64,000 nucleotides of DNA, taken from assembly GCA_029237695.1 (NCBI GenBank), contig CM055267.1, positions 5,540,036-5,604,035 of the forward strand, read 5' to 3'. Each line of letters begins with the position of its first letter. Within the stretch, counting starts at the first letter, position 1. Below the pieces are notes generated by a model. The model was not told the origin of the DNA. It searched no databases and saw only the letters and a program-made list of their open reading frames with translations. Positions 39,527 to 52,375 of this stretch are shown one piece after another. Source of the DNA: Conchocele bisecta (taxonomy: Eukaryota > Mollusca > Bivalvia > Lucinida > Thyasiridae). Both the position numbers and the translations under genes were made by a program.

Positions 39527-41079
39527 AACAAGAGGGCCATGATGGCCCTAATTCGCTCACCTGACTCCATGAACACCAGAGGAGAATGTGACATTGAGTT
39601 CATGTGTTTTAAAAAAATGTGCTATTTTTAGATGGCAGTCATCTTGGATTAAGCAATGACTCATCTTACCAAATCTGAAAATGCTTCACCCAAGGATCTT
39701 AACTTACTATGAAGTTTGGCCATCATCGGCCATGTGGTTTCTGGGAAATATACGTTCAAAATCTCGAATAAATGACCTTTTGGCGGCCATCATGGATGAC
39801 ATAATCATCCGATTCCGACAAATATTGCACCAGAGCAATCGCCTCATCGATACCTTCAATTTGATATAGGACATTAGCATATTCGGTCAAAAATAAAATT
39901 TGACCCCACGGGCCACGCCCATTTTTGACCCTGGGGTCACCATTTTCATAAATTTGAAAGAGCATTGTATATCAATCATTCCTACCAAGTTTCATCGAAA
40001 TCCGGCCAGCGGTTCATGAGAAGAAAGAATTTGTGCTATTTTTAGACGGCGGCCATCTTGGATTAGCGACGACCTCCATTTTAACAAATCTGAAAAGGCT
40101 TCACCCATGGACCATAACTTTTAAGTTTGGCCACCATGGGCCAAGCGGTTCATGTGAAGAAGAATTTTGAAATCTCTAATAAAAGAACAACCTTTTGACC
40201 TTTCGGCGGCCATCTTGGATGACCTAATGCACCAGAGTGATCGCCTCGTTGATACCTTCAATTTGATATATGACATGACCATATTTGTTCAAAAATAAAA
40301 TTTGACCCCAATTTGACCCCACGGGCCATGCCCATTTTTGAACCCGGAGTCACCATTTTAACAACTTTGTAAGAGCATTGTACAGCGATCATTCCTACCA
40401 AGTTTTGTCGAAATCCAGCTAGCGGTTCATGAGAAGAAGATTTTTTAAGAATTTATGCTATTTTTAGATGGCAGCCATCTTGGATTAGCGATGACCTCCA
40501 TTTTAACAAATCTGAAAAGGCTTCACCCATGGACCATAACTCTTAAGTTTGGCTACCATGGGCCAAGCGGTTCATGTGAAGAAGAATTTTGAAATCTCTA
40601 ATAAAAGAACAACTTTTTTACCTTTCGGCGGCCATCTTGGATGACCTAACCATCCGATTTCGACAAAACATGCACCAGAGTGATCGCCTCGTTGATACCT
40701 TCAATTTGATTTATGACAAGACCATATTCGGTCAAAAATAAAATTTGACCCCAATTTGACCCCACGGGCCACGCCCATTTTTGACCCCAGGGTCACCATT
40801 TTAACAACTTTGAAAGAGCATTGTACATCGATCAGTCCTACCAAGTTTTGTCGAAATCCGGTCGGCGGTTCTTGAGAAGAAGATTTTTGAAGAATTTGTG
40901 CTATTTTTAGACGGTGGCCATCTTGGATTACGTAATGATGTAATTTTAACAATTTTGTAATCCCCCTACCTAAGGACCATGACCATGAAGTTTGGTGACT
41001 ATAGGCCCAATGGTTACCGAGGAGAAGATGTTTGAAAATGTTCACGGACGACGGACACATTGCTCAGGTGAGCTAAAAA
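39527..41079 (+). mobile_element. GGGCCATGATGGCCC tandem-core element, copy 1
   Basis: The 5' end is AACAAGAGGGCCATGATGGC with a perfect short hairpin (GGGCCATGATGGCCC), followed by CGCTCACCTGA. The core (about 430 bp, roughly three and a half units) has GGCGGCCATCTTGGAT, CCATCCGATTTCGACAAA and TTTGACCCCACGGGCCACGC. The 3' end is GCTCAGGTGAGCTAAAAA, whose TCAGGTGAGC pairs with the 5' GCTCACCTGA. A second copy is at 55613-57187. Confidence 0.75.
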
Positions 41080-41597
41080 CTCATGTTAATACATAACAGT
41101 TAATAGTTTATAAAGTATACAAAAACTTTTGCAATAACACACATATAGCACAAAAAAAGAAACAACACATGTATTACGCTGAAACGGTAAGATAGCTCGC
41201 TGTTTTACTGTTGTTGAACTACTTTTTTATGGCGTAGTACCGCGTGTTTTTATAAAGTTAAACCCGCAAACAGTGACACTGCGACCGCCACTTAACTCAT
41301 TAGCATATCTGCAATGACTGAGAATTTTCATATAGTTACTAAATCGAGCTAATAGCTCGGATAAAAATGAGGGATGGGGTGGAAAGATGTAGACATGTTT
41401 ACTTTGCAAAGGCCTGTTCAGAAAATAAATTGAAAGTGTTAAATATATTAAATATTTGTCTTATCTTGTAATGAATTTTTCTGGTGATTTATTTGAATTT
41501 ATTCTAGTTTATCAGTACATAGCAGTTACAGTGGGAAGGCACTACTGTGTCGGTGGCCATGTTCATATATGGCCCCTCTCTACAACAGCCACCTCTC
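41080..41597. other. No gene recognised
   Basis: AT-rich, nothing recognised. Confidence 0.4.
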
Positions 41598-41745
41598 ATT
41601 TGAGTTAACAAGAATTATTATACAGGAAGACATGTACTGTGCAACCTCTGTACAACAGTCACCCATTGGAAGATGCAAAAATGACTGTTGTACAGAGGTT
41701 GCACAGTACATGTCTTCCTGTATAATAATTCTTGTTAACTCAAAT
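41598..41745. repeat. Perfect 64-bp inverted repeat
   Basis: The arms are 41598-41661 and 41682-41745, with a 20-base loop. The arms start ATTTGAGTTAACAAGAATTA and match without error. A degenerate further copy of the inner end (CTCTCTACAACAGCCACC) lies just left at 41574. Confidence 0.95.
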
Positions 41746-41861
41746 TTTCATTAAGTCAAAGTATATTCCTCCGTCCCATGAACTTAAGTAAACAAGTGTA
41801 TACTGTATGTATATTGGGGTTATACAAAATTTGGGCTTGGGGGACACAAAAGTAGGGCGTA

Positions 41862-43290
41862 CTAAAATGGCTGGGGGAACATCAGACCTGCATATTTATT
41901 AAGTAGGAGCATCAATTTTAAAAGATTGCTCCTTTGATGAATAGAAATGTGCGAGGAGGAACGAAGAGCCCGACCATGACTCGACGAGACTCCCAGAAAT
42001 CCCCAGTTTCTGTTGGATGTGTACATGGCAGAATAACATGGCTTGGCTAACTGCTGACTGTGACACATCCTACACCACAAACACCGGCTTCTGATGCTCT
42101 GATCACAGACACGGTTTTACCATCTGTTTAACAACAAGGACCAGTAAGACAGGATAACTGGGTAGAATGCTGAAACGGTCACACAACCAAAACAAAGAAA
42201 CTGCTTGTCCAGATGGAAATGGAATTTTAATAGATCTAAATTGCTCCTTTGATGAATAGAAATGTGCGAGGAGGAACGAAGAGCCCGACCACGACTCGAC
42301 TGGACTCCCAGAAATCCCCAGTTTCTGTTGGATGTGTACATGGCAGAATAACATGGCTTGGCTAACTGCTGACTGTGACACATCCTACACCACAAACACC
42401 GGCTTCTGAAGCTCTGATCAAAGACACGGTTTTACCATCTGTTTAACAACAAGGACCAGTAGGATAGGATAACTGGGTAGAATGCTGAAATGGTCACACA
42501 ACCAAAACAAAGAAACTGCTTGACCAGATGGAAATGGAATTTTAATAGATCTAAATTGCTCCTTTGATGAATAGAAATGTGCGAGGAGGAACGAAGAGCC
42601 CGATCACGACTCGACTGGACTCCCAGAAATCCCCAGTTTCTGTTGGATGTGTACATGGCAGAATAACATGGCTTGGCTAACTGCTGACTGTGACACATCC
42701 TACACCACAAACACCGGCTTCTGATGCTCCTATCACAGACACGGTTTTACCATCTGTTTAACAACAAGGACCAGTAGGATAGGATAACTGGGTAGAATGC
42801 TGAAACGGTCACACAACTAAAACAAAGAAACTGCTTGTCCAGATGGAAATGGAATTTTAATAGATCTAAATTGCTCCTTTGATGTGCGAGGAGGAACGAA
42901 GAGCTCGACCATGACTCGACGACACTCCCAGAAATCCCCAGTTTCTGTTGGATGTGTACATGGCAGAATAACATGGCTTGGCTAACTGCTGACTGTGACA
43001 CATCCTACACCACAAACACCGGCTTCTGATATTCTGATCACAGACACGGTTTTACCATCTGTTTAACAACAAGGACCAGTATTATACGATAATAACTGGG
43101 AAGAATGCTGAAACGGTTACACAACCCAAACAGAGAAACTGCTTGTCCAGTTGGAAATGTGCGAGGAGGAACGAAGAGCCCAACCACGACTCGACCGGAC
43201 TCCCAGATTTCCCCAGTTCCTGTTGGATGTATACATGGCAGAATAACATGACTTGGCTAACTGCCGGCGGCGACGCATCCTGCATTCCAA
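41862..43290 (-). repeat. 315-bp tandem array, about 4.5 copies
   Basis: Each unit has CCCAGTTTCTGTTGGATGTG, AACATGGCTTGGCTAACTGC and GCTCCTTTGATGAATAGAAA. ACATGGCTTGGCTAACTGC recurs near 42038, 42353, 42668, 42976 and (diverged) 43248. The unit is a multiple of 3 and open on the - strand, so each copy shows a 92-residue frame (MWCRMCHSQQLAKPCYSAMY...). No known domain is seen. Confidence 0.85.
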
Positions 43291-43316
43291 ATACCTATTT
43301 TGTCAGCATATAGGAT

Positions 43317-43455
43317 TTTGTTTGTTTGTTTGTTTGTTTGTTTGTTTGTTTGTTTGGTTTAACGGCCTATCAACAGCCAAGGTCATTTAAGGCCGGGTCA
43401 ATGGGTTTAGTACTAAATCCCATATATTAACTGTACAAGTACATGTACAAATCGG
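43317..43455 (+). mobile_element. GTTTAACGGCC-type SINE fragment with (TTTG)n
   Basis: About nine TTTG repeats, then GGTTTAACGGCCTATCAACA, GCCAAGGTCATTTAAGGCCG and TAGTACTAAATCCCATATAT. Confidence 0.6.
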
Positions 43456-46400
43456 CATATAGGAACTGTTCCACTTCAACAAATGTTTAACAAAACAACA
43501 TATACAAGAACTGTCAGAAACAAGAAATCAGTAAACGCAAAAAAAAAAAACTTGAATGCAAACAAAAAAGGTGAAATGGTTTAAATGACCAATTTGGCGA
43601 TTTGTCAAATAGGAAGTAACAAGAGTTGTCAGAAGACAACGAAGCTCGCCTGTTGGCAGCCTTCATTCAAACTTGTCACAGTTGTATAAAAAACATGAAT
43701 ATTATATAACTTGACCTTGGGATAAGGGGTGTGCGGTGGACCTTGACATTGAGGTCAGTGGTGGAAGGTGGATCGTGGATTTGATATAGCATGATATAGC
43801 ATATTAAGATGAATGCATGTATGAAATATCAATGCGCTCCCTGAATTGAGAAGGAAAACAAAATTTAAGTTGGTGATTTTCTACAGCATTTATGAATGTG
43901 TCAAGTTTGTGACCTTGACCTTGGGGTAAGGGGTGGGTGGTGGGTCATGGAATTGCTATAGCACGATAGAGTATCATCAGATGAATGCGTGTATGAAATA
44001 TCAAGGCGTTCCATGAAAGGAAACAGATGTTATAAGACATTTACCCCAACGTTAAGTTTATGAATGTGCTAAGTTTGAGAACGTGACCTTGGGGAAAGGG
44101 GTGGGGCTTGGTCATGGATTTGCTATAGCATGATAGAGTATCATCAGATGAATGCATGTATGAAATATCAAGGTGTTCAAAGTGTAAAGAAACAGAACAT
44201 TTACCCCAACGTTAAGTTTATGAACATGCTATGTTTGTGACCTTGACTTTTGGGTAAGGGTTGGGTGGTGGGTTGTGGATTTGCTACAGCATGATAGAGG
44301 GTCATCTGAGGAATGTATGAAATAGCAAGGCATTCCATGAAAGGAAAGGGACATTTACCCCAATGTTAAGTTTAAGAATGTATTAAGTTTGTGACCTTGG
44401 CCTTGGGGTAAGGGATGGGCGGTGGATCATGGATTTGCTATAGCATGATAGAGTATCATCAGATGAATGCATATTTGAAATATCAAGGCGTTCCATGAAA
44501 GGAAACAGATGTTATAATACATTTACCCCAACATTAAGTTTATGAATGTGCTAAGATTGTGACCTTGACCTTGGGGAAAGGGGTGGGCGGTGAGTCATTA
44601 ATTTGCTATAGCACGATAGAGTATCAGCAGATGAATGCATGTATGAAATATGAAGTCTAAACTATATGTCGATATTGGACGATCAATTTATCGTGCAGTC
44701 GTGGCGCTGTGTAGAGCCTGACCAGACTACTCTCGCGCAGTCAGAGCGGACTCTACAGAGATCACACCTCACTTAAATTTCGATATGGAAAAGTGTGAAT
44801 GCATTAACTCATAACCAATATAGGACTGGACCAGCAAGTATAGACATGACACGAGCCTATCTGTCCCGACGTAACCACAATTTGGAGTCGCTATCCATTG
44901 CCGGTGCGTGGAAAGGTGAATTTTGTTAGTCCCGTTTTCCTCATGAACAGTATAGATTCGGACAATCATTTGCTTAACGTGCACAACGAGCCGTCTCATA
45001 TGAATATGCATAGAAGGACATGTGCGGAATAGTATTGGTTGTGTCTCATCCCGAGATAGTGTGCACAATCTCGCAGTCCGATGCTGATCTATTACCCCAC
45101 TTGCATGACTAATTACTAATGAGCTACTAAGCGAATAGCGCTGGCCCCGGTCAAACAATACGGACGTGCAGGCTGACCTGGGACAATAGAGTTGTCAATC
45201 TAGTGATGACCCCATTTTCCCGTGGTGAGACACAACTATTCATACAATAATATTCATGTGTGTGTTCAGTAAGTCTGTGGACACTTGTTTCGTGTCAGCC
45301 ATGTACAGCGAGCGAACAGTTATATATTGATATTGACGCATTCCTATTATTATTTTTGTGTGCTATTCGTAAATACTAATCACCATTCAACATGTATCAC
45401 CGTCAATCATGCATTATTGTGACAATGAATATTTCATGATGAGTAAATCAGTGCGTGCCTGGTGTAAGTCGTTGAGCTGATGCATGCATGTCCCAACATA
45501 ACTTCGTTAACTCAACAAAATATTACTACTGGTAGGGAGATGACCATTGACTCACTCAGCTTAGCCTGCTTATATCATCAGATCACAACAGCGTGATTTT
45601 AAATCACATGCCCATCAACCAATGGCTACATATCTTCACATATCTACACTCATAAGGCGCTCATGTTTCGCTTTCGATGAGTGCCTCATGTGTTATAGCA
45701 AACTGCTCGTCGCGGTTCCCGACTTTTCTCTCTCCAAATAATACTGGAGGGGGATTCCTACGGGACGACCGACTAAAATACATATGTACACGGTATGGCG
45801 TGTCGTCTTGAGATATATGACACGATCATGAGGTTGAGCTGACCAACTATTCCATGTCACAGCAAAACCCTTACTATTACGCGTAAGCAAGTTCACTTGA
45901 AGTAATGTAATATTACTAATTACGAGTATGACTACAACGGGAATACAGGCATCTGCTCCGCGGTTACTTACACCAACCACTCAGCGCCATTGTGACCATT
46001 ATAAGTATGATACGCACCCAAAACCCATTATGTCTGCAGTTTTATGCTTGAAACTAGTGACTTATTTACTATTGAGTTATTTTTTCTGACCCACTTCCTT
46101 TCAATATATTGTGGAATGGACACTAACACAATTTCATAATCGCATAAGACTAACACCATGAAGTCGAACAACTCCTCACTATGTTGTTACATGTTTTCTT
46201 TTTTCAATAACTCTCATGTTGAGATTATTATTATCCCAACATATCTGGTGACTGCTGATTCGGGGGGCTCTGTTGTGTTGTTGTTGCATGCGTCTATGCT
46301 GCGGGGTGTCGATGTCTGTCGTGCTGCTGTCGTTGTGCCCCGGGCGGACTCGGGATAGTAAGTATACTGACCACATTTAAACCTAAGCTGACCTCCCCGA

Positions 46401-46747
46401 GATTGCCCTGGGCTCGCGGCGATAGTGGTGCGACAGGCGCGCGATGGCAATATAGACGGCTTTATCCGAAACCACTTATCTGGCTCATATTGACCACCAT
46501 ACTTCTTCGCGGAATAGCACAATCAACCGTAAATGTACTTAGCATAAAACACGCACTTGAATCTACCACAAACCTGTGTCGCTTGACACAATTAACAAAC
46601 CAAACCAGATAAAACTCGAACGCAACAAAACATTTACACGTCAAACATTAGCCATATTTATATCGGTTACTGCCCTATCTATACTCGCATTCATCTTGCA
46701 GGGACAACCTTAACATCACTTACTAAACTATCTCCTCATTTTAGCAG

Positions 46748-47332
46748 GTGATATACATCCAAACCCAGGGACCAGCTCCAGATAATGACTCCTCCCTAAA
46801 CGACTCAGCATCTTCATATTCCAAACTCATAAATAGTGGACTGAGCATAATGCACCTTAATATACAAAACATACAGCACAAAATCGACATATTAGAAGTA
46901 GAGGCTCAACCTTATGATATCTTAATATTCACCGAAACTTGGCTTACACCAGACACATTAAATACAGAACTGTGCATACCTAACTTTAATCCTCCTTTCC
47001 GGTGTGACAGAATAGGCAGAATTGGTGGCGGAGTAGCTATATACGTTCGGAATTCACTTTTATCTAAACAACGCAGCGATCTAAACTTAAACGGCATTGA
47101 ATCAGTTTGGATCGAAGTAAACACTCACCAACGTAAACTATTAATTGGTGGCATATACAGGCCACCAGACTCGAATAATGCTCACTGGACGTTAATGGAA
47201 GAAAACATTGATCGTGCATTTAACGAAACGTGTGACAATATCCTGATAGCAGGCGATTTAATATTAACACACTTAACTCAACATCTAACAAAATTAACAG
47301 GCTCATATCTTCGTATAATGCCGAGCAGTTAA
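46748..47332 (+). pseudogene. LINE endonuclease domain, frameshifted
   Basis: An apurinic-type endonuclease (EEP fold) would nick target DNA. Visible are LSIMHLNIQNIQ, the ILIFTETWL motif, GGGVAIYVRNS, KLLIGGIYRPP and ILIAGD. Just upstream, in another frame, GDIHPNPG shows that one extra base near 46773 breaks the frame. The frame fails again after AGD near 47265. Confidence 0.75.
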
Positions 47333-47479
47333 TTACTTCACCAACACACTACACGGAGCACTCATCATCCCTCATCGACCTAATGTTCATAAAAACACAC
47401 AGACCAGATTCTCACCAGCTTTGTCGCGGATCCATTTATACCAGATCTTGTCCGATTTCATTGCCCAATCGTTTGTGTA

Positions 47480-47829
47480 ATGAAATTTAATAAGCCCAAA
47501 ATATCAATCTATAAGAGACGAATTTGGCTTTATGACCGAGGAGATTTTAACGCTTATAGAGATATACTAAAAAATAAAAAACATAACTGGGCTAACTTAA
47601 TTCAACCTGACGATATTGAAACAACGATAAAGTCATTAACCGATATAATTACTGATGCTGCATCCAAATCTATACCAAATAAACTTGTAACTATTAGACC
47701 TAATGATATCCCATGGTTTAATAATAGCTTACGCCGACTAATAAAAAAACGACATAGACTCCACAAAAAAGCAAAATCGTGTAAAACCGAAAGCGCCTGG
47801 GCCAACTTCAGAAAAATAAGAAACAAATG
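47480..47829 (+). pseudogene. LINE linker between EN and RT
   Basis: The frame reads NKKHNWANLIQPDDIE, IRPNDIPWFNNSLRRLIKKR and HRLHKKAKS, the usual W(F/M)...LR..I..R..L(H/Y) segment before reverse transcriptase. It ends in a TGA at 47828; the match continues in another frame. Confidence 0.65.
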
Positions 47830-49268
47830 ACAAGCCTCCTACGAAAGTGCAAATTAGAACATAAAAACAAATTGATAGAAAAAATCAATACGAGTGACAT
47901 TCTAGCAAAAACATGGTTTAAAATAGCCAAGCAACTAACAGACAAAGCCGGCTCATCCCCACAAATACCAATACTTATAGAAAATGGAACTGAAGCCAAT
48001 TCTGACCTCGAAAAAACAGAGATGCTTAACGCCTACTTCTGTAAACAATCATCTATTGATGACAGTAACCAAGTTTTACCACCTCTTACGTTACCCCAAC
48101 ACAACATATCTTCTATTCACATATCACAAAGAGATATATGTGACGCTATATCCCGTATCGACCCGTCCTCCAAAGCATGTGGTCCAGACCTTATAAGTCC
48201 TCGCCTATTGAGAGAAGGTGCAAACGAGCTTTCATCACCTCTTTCTTTAATATTCAATATATCAATCAACTCCTCGCAATTTCCATGTTCATGGAAACTA
48301 GCTAACGTCATCCCAATATTCAAAAAGAATGATCCTTCAAATCCACAAAATTATCGGCCTATATCACTCTTAAGCTGTATCGGGAAGCTCATGGAACGCT
48401 CCGTATCCATAAGTATCTATATAATTATATAGTTAATAATAATATTCTCACACCATTCCAATCGGGGTTCGTCAAAGGAGACTCAACAGTAAACCAGTTA
48501 CTATATGTATACAATGATTTATGTAAGGCTTTGGATGACGGCAAAGAAGTTCGTGCAGTTTTTTGTGATATATCGAAAGCTTTTGATAGGGTCTGGCACC
48601 GTGGCCTTCTTTATAAGCTGTCTCTTCAGCAGGCATTACTGGCAATTTGCACCGATGGTTTACATCTTATCTATCTTCCAGCAACAGAGAGTAGTTTACG
48701 CAAACTCTTCATCCCACTGGTCCACTATTAATGCGGCGTTCCTCAAGGGTCTATCCTAGGCCCACTCCTCTTTTTTACTTTATATAAATGATTATAGTCA
48801 CGGAAATCAAATCGAATATTAGACTTTTTTGCCGATGACACGAGCTTATACATCATAGTCGACGACCCGAACACCTCCGCCATTTCTCTTAACGATGACC
48901 TCAAAACAATTAATCAGTGGTCGCGAGACTGGTTGGTCACGTTTAATCCATTAAAAACGGAAACAATGATATTTTCTCGAAAACAAAACAAACCGCAACA
49001 CCCAGATCTTATCATGAACAATGTAACACTAAACCCCATTAGTGAACATACACACCTAGGTTTAACATTATCAGAAGATGGTAAATGGAAAACACACATT
49101 TCCCGCTGCATAAATAAAGCATGGCAACGAATTGGCATCCTACGTTCATTGATTAAATTCCTCCTAAATAGATCGGGTCTTGAACGTTTATACTTCTCAT
49201 CCATTCGACCTCTCATAGAATACGGCGATGTCATTTGGGACAATTGCACTTGTGAACTGAAAAAATGA
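47827..49268 (+). pseudogene. LINE reverse transcriptase, several frameshifts
   Basis: Across three frames: PSSKACGPDLISPRLL, NVIPIFKKNDPSNPQNYRPI, SLLSCIGKLMER, then FVKGDSTVNQLL, VFCDISKAFDRVWHRGLLYK, (P)QGSILGPLLFF, and the catalytic FADDTSLYI (about 48828-48855), followed by FNPLKTETMIFSRK and HTHLGLTLSEDGKW. The RT fold order is kept, but frame breaks near 48420, 48500, 48740 and 48790 make it inactive. Confidence 0.85.
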
Positions 49269-49269
49269 T

Positions 49270-49971
49270 TTGGACGCAATTCAAAATGAAGCCGCGCGAA
49301 TAGTAACAGGAGCCACAAAACTATTCAGTATAGAAAATTTATATCGCGACTTAAAATGGGAAACGCTAAGTACCAGAAGAAGAAAACATAAACTAATACA
49401 ACTCTTTAAAATGAAAAATAATCTTACACCTAATTATCTACATACTCTTATACCGACTCAAGTACAAAATCGCTACGCCCTTCGCAACGCGGATGATATT
49501 CCACATATTCCTTGCCGCACTCAAATGTACAATAACTCATTTCTACCGTCTGCTATACGCGAATGGAACACATTACCTGCAGAAATTAGAAACTCACCTA
49601 GCCTATCCATCTTTAGGTATCGAATGAACAAAAATACATCTAAATCAACACAACTTTTTAACATAGGCAACAGGAGAGACCAAATATTGCACGCTCGCCT
49701 ACCACTAGCTTGTAGCTCGCTCAACTACGACCTATACCGAAAATCAATAGTAGATTCCCCTTTATGTTCTTGTGGATCACAAGAGACTGTAGACCACTAC
49801 CTAACAGCATGCACAAACTATGAACTACAGCGTCAACAATATTTAGCTGGGCTGGATTGTCCAGTCATTGCCGATAATCTTTTAAACGGAAATGAGCACC
49901 TTTCATTAGAGAAAAACAAACACGTGTTCCTACAAGTTCACAAATATATTACAGCAACTATGCAGTTCTAA
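49270..49971 (+). pseudogene. LINE C-terminal region
   Basis: A single open frame of 233 residues: DAIQNEAARIVTGATKL, a middle with NADDIPHIPCRTQMYNNSFL, and a Cys/His cluster CSCGSQETVDHYLTACTNY. It ends in TAA at 49969-49971. The frame break at 49265 (AAAAAATGATTTGG) separates it from RT. The fragment at 1430-1663 is a relative of its last part. Confidence 0.75.
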
Positions 49972-51400
49972 TCGTATTAACTATATTCATCATTATATGT
50001 CAGACCAAAATGTATTGCTGGGAGGGGGGGAATACTACGCATCGTCTTCATCATAAGTCGCGCCGGCAGCCCGAGTAGTAAGACGCATGGTACAGTCAGT
50101 TAACAGAGGTTATCCGATCAGCTCTCACCATCAAAATCACCACTCTCCTTTCCTCTCTTTTTTATTTCATTATATTATCTTTGTTCCTTCTCTAACACTA
50201 CGTTTATAAACAATATAATCAGTCAAATTTGTATATTGCAATGCGCACTACATATGATTTGTATGTTACACTGTCTTATATCTTGTAGGGAGATGAATTC
50301 ATATAAGCTTCCAGCTTGTTTTCAAATCCTTGTATTTTGTTATGTAACATGTATATTGTACATTTGCCAATAAAATATTGTTTAAACTAAATATGAAGGC
50401 GTTCCCTGTAAATAAACAGAAGTTACACAAGTTTTACCCCAACGTTAAGTTTATGAACATGCTAAGTTGTGACCTTGACCTTGGGGTAACGATTGGGTGG
50501 GCGATGGGTCATGGATTTGCTATAGCATGATAGAGTATCATCAGATGAATGCATATTTGAAATATCAAGGCGTTCCATGAAAGGAAACAGATGTTATAAG
50601 AAATTTACCCCAACGTTAAGATTATAAACGTGCTAAGTTTGTGACCTTGACCTTGAGGTAAGGGCTGGGTGGTGGGTCATGGATTTGCTACAGCATGATA
50701 GAGGGTCATCTGAGGAATGCATGTATGAAATAACAAGGTGTTCCATGAAAGGAAACATAAGTTATCAGCCATTTACCCAACGTTAAGTTTATGAATGTGC
50801 CAAGTTTCTGACCTTGACCTTGGGGCAAGGGCTGGGTGGTGGGTCATGGATTTGCTACAGCATGATAGAGGGTCATCTGAGGAATGCATGTATGAAATAA
50901 CAAGGTGTTCCATGAAAGGAAACAAAAGTTATAAGACATTTACCCAACGTTAAGTTTATGAATGTGCCAAGTTTGTGACCTTGGCCTTGGTGTAAGGGCT
51001 CTAGGTGGTGGGTCATGGATTTGCTACAGCATGATACAGGGTCATCTGAGAATGCATGTATGAAATAACAAGGTGTTCCATGAAAGGAAACGGAAGTTAT
51101 AAGACATTTACCCAACGTTAAGTTTATGAATGTGCCAAGTTTGTGACCTTGACCTTGGGGTAAGGGCTGGGTGGTGGGTCATGAATTTGCTACAGCATGA
51201 TAGAGGGTCATCTGAGGAATGCATGTATGAAATATCAAGGCGTTCCATGAAAGGAAACAGATGTTATAAGACATTTACCCCAACGTTAAGATTATAAATG
51301 TGCTAAGTTTGTGACCTTGACCTTGAGGTAAGGGCTGGGTGGTGGGTCATGGATTTGCTACAGCATGATAGAGGGTCATCTGAGGAAAGCACGTATGAAA

Positions 51401-52375
51401 CTAGATTGGTCAGTAAGCGAGGCTTACGGAATACCCCCCGCGTGGGCCCAGGTACCCCTAAAATATGTAAAAATTTCCAAGTGTGTGGGCTTGTGACCTT
51501 GACTCTGGGATTAGCGCGAGCGGCATGAACGTGAATTTGTCACAGGGTGGTAGAGGTCCATTGGAGCAATTGAGGGGGGGGGGGGGGGGGGGGGTGGGGG
51601 GGGGGGGGGGGGGGGGGGGGGGGTGGGGGGGGGGGGGGGGGGGAGGTGCGGTGTTTATCAGGAGGGGGGCGTTAATTCGAGATTATACGGTATGTATGTG
51701 ACGTTGACCTCGAGATCAGCGGGGATTTGTCAACAGCATATGAAATATTGAATTTTCAATGAAAGAAATGAAGTTATAACATATTTCTCTGATGTTAAGT
51801 TTTGTAAAGAGATAAGTATGTGACCTTGACCTTGGGATCAGCGGGGGTTGGACAGTCGTAGATTTGTCACAGCATGATAGTACAACCTTAGAGGAATGCA
51901 CAAGTGAAATAATAAGAATTTTCGAATTTTAATGAAGGAAATAGAAGTTATAACTTATTTCTCTGATGTTAAGTTTTGTAAAGAGACGTAAGTATTTGAC
52001 CTTGACATTGGGATCAGCGGGGGTTGGACGGTCATGGATTTGGCACAGCATGGTATTAGAGCCTTACAGGAATGCATGTGTGAAATATTAAGAATTTTAG
52101 ATGAAGGAAATAGAAGTTAGAACAATATTTCTCTGATGTTAAGTTTTGTAAAGAGACTAAGTATTTGACCTTGATCTTGGTATCAGCGGGGGTTGGACGA
52201 TCGTGGATTTGGCACAGCATGGTAGTAGAGCCTTACAGGAATGCATGTGTGAAATATTAAGCATTTTAGATGAAGGACATAGAAGTTATAACAATATTTC
52301 TCTGATGTTAAGTTTACGGACGGACGGACGGACGGACGGACGGACGGACGGACAACCTGACTCCAGTATACCCAA
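51401..52375 (+). mobile_element. Tandem-core element B, copy 2, four core units
   Basis: It starts CTAGATTGGTCAGTAAGCGA and GGCTTACGGAATACCCCCCG, then a G tract, four core units, (ACGG)n at 52316-52352 and an end of CCTGACTCCAGTATACCCAA. Element A core resumes at once (GTATGAAA before, TAACAAGG after), so the insertion is precise, between A and T, with no target duplication. Confidence 0.75.
51574..51643 (+). repeat. 70-base near-pure G tract
   Basis: Only two T interrupt the G run. It has strong G-quadruplex potential, and its length is unlikely to be assembled reliably. A poly-Gly frame over it is an artefact. Confidence 0.9.

Larger units (their letters stand above)
44656..50388 (+). mobile_element. 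Non-LTR retrotransposon (CR1/Jockey-like), decayed
   Basis: A 5.7-kb insertion flanked by a perfect 10-bp duplication AAATATGAAG (44646-44655, 50389-50398) that rejoins the broken element A core. About 2.1 kb at the 5' end has no convincing ORF1. An endonuclease region, a reverse transcriptase and a C-terminal Cys/His region follow, broken by several frameshifts. The 3' end is AATAAAATATTGTTTAAACT with no long poly(A). No RNase H is seen. Clade assignment is by motif memory only. Confidence 0.85.

Noticed and set aside
42103..43001. A protein-coding gene family of 84-92 residues
   Set aside because: Not accepted as genes: two frames are open in each 315-bp unit and no domain or splice context is seen. 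Kept as a finding only.
44769..45980. - strand frames of 95-129 residues inside the LINE 5' region
   Set aside because: They lie antisense within the LINE as bounded by its target duplication and have no recognisable motif.
51483..51701. Poly-Gly protein
   Set aside because: It is a G tract inside element B.
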